Assembly: GCF_002846365.1 (NCBI RefSeq)
Contig: NZ_PJMW01000002.1
Location: forward strand, 2,356,001-2,420,000
Direction of reading: 5' to 3'
DNA length: 64,000 nucleotides
From: Nocardia fluminea
Lineage (GTDB): Bacteria; Actinomycetota; Actinomycetes; Mycobacteriales; Mycobacteriaceae
A program made the position numbers and the translations under genes. Below, piece by piece: positions 63,831 through 64,000 of this stretch (position 1 is the first letter of the stretch; every line of letters begins with the position of its first letter). Below the pieces are notes generated by a model. It was not told the DNA's origin and made no database searches. It was given only the letters and a program-made list of their open reading frames with translations.

Positions 63831-63918
63831 CTGGGCGATGCCGGTATCCCCGGAGTACCTAGCTCCGGGGAGCCCGGCACCGCTCCCACAATCTATCTCT
63901 TTCGAAAGGTGCTCGACC

Positions 63919-64000
63919 ATGTTCATCACCCCTTCCCCTTCGGCTGTCATCGCAGCGGAGCTACACCGTGTGTTCGTCAGTTCTCCCCATGCCGCCGACA
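63919..64000 (+). CDS. Partial CDS continuing past the window
   Basis: An ATG at 63919 preceded by GAAAGG (63903-63908) opens MFITPSPSAVIAAELHRVFV and continues to the window end without a stop. The product cannot be judged. Confidence 0.4.
   Translation, partial: MFITPSPSAVIAAELHRVFVSSPHAAD

Overview
The window is high-GC actinobacterial DNA, most likely Nocardia or a close mycolata relative (Rhodococcus, Mycobacterium). The case rests on the order rplJ-rplL-mkl-rpoB-rpoC, a later rpsL-rpsG-fusA-tuf block, an FprB-type ferredoxin/ferredoxin-NADP reductase fusion, several DUF3558 lipoproteins, frequent GTG/TTG starts and promoters that look leaderless.

Layout. (1) 1-12.3 kb: an incomplete MFS exporter gene, then ribosomal stalk genes behind a structured L10-type leader, the Mce-transporter ATPase mkl, and rpoB/rpoC. 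(2) 12.4-33.7 kb: a mosaic of small transcription units. It includes a formate/nitrite-family channel divergent from cyanase, an EamA exporter with a CGNR regulator, two aldo/keto reductases each beside its own regulator, a flavoprotein monooxygenase, an ArsR-SRPBCC pair, a pirin-GNAT pair, FprB, an acyl-ACP thioesterase, a receptor-type Ser/Thr kinase and a quinone oxidoreductase. (3) 33.8-39.8 kb: a catabolic or scavenging cluster of amidohydrolase, ABC importer (ATPase, permease, binding lipoprotein), non-haem iron oxygenase and GntR regulator, with a short coupled ORF before the regulator. (4) 39.8-42.7 kb: an Lrp regulator divergent from hpd, and two coupled DUF3558 lipoproteins. (5) 42.7-51.5 kb: rpsL-rpsG-fusA-tuf, then a second, closely related EF-G gene with changes at functional loops. 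(6) 51.5-64 kb: an accessory region. Its left edge falls inside a regulator gene that has lost its N-terminal HTH half.

The accessory region is the least ordinary part. Five minus-strand genes overlap by 4 nt at each junction (winged-helix protein, 68-aa protein, free-standing B3/B4 tRNA-editing-type domain, SAM methyltransferase, unknown protein). An orphan DUF5753 protein follows, and a DUF574 methyltransferase lies further downstream behind an 828-nt structured gap. Divergently, a leaderless XRE-TPR regulator is followed closely by an NAD(P)HX-repair fusion protein. The divergent promoter region carries three overlapping CTATCA-type half-sites. I propose one HTH-controlled module coupling metabolite/tRNA proofreading to methylation; the function is inference.

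No tRNA, rRNA, CRISPR array or complete insertion sequence was recognised. All calls come from reading the sequence; no database search was run.
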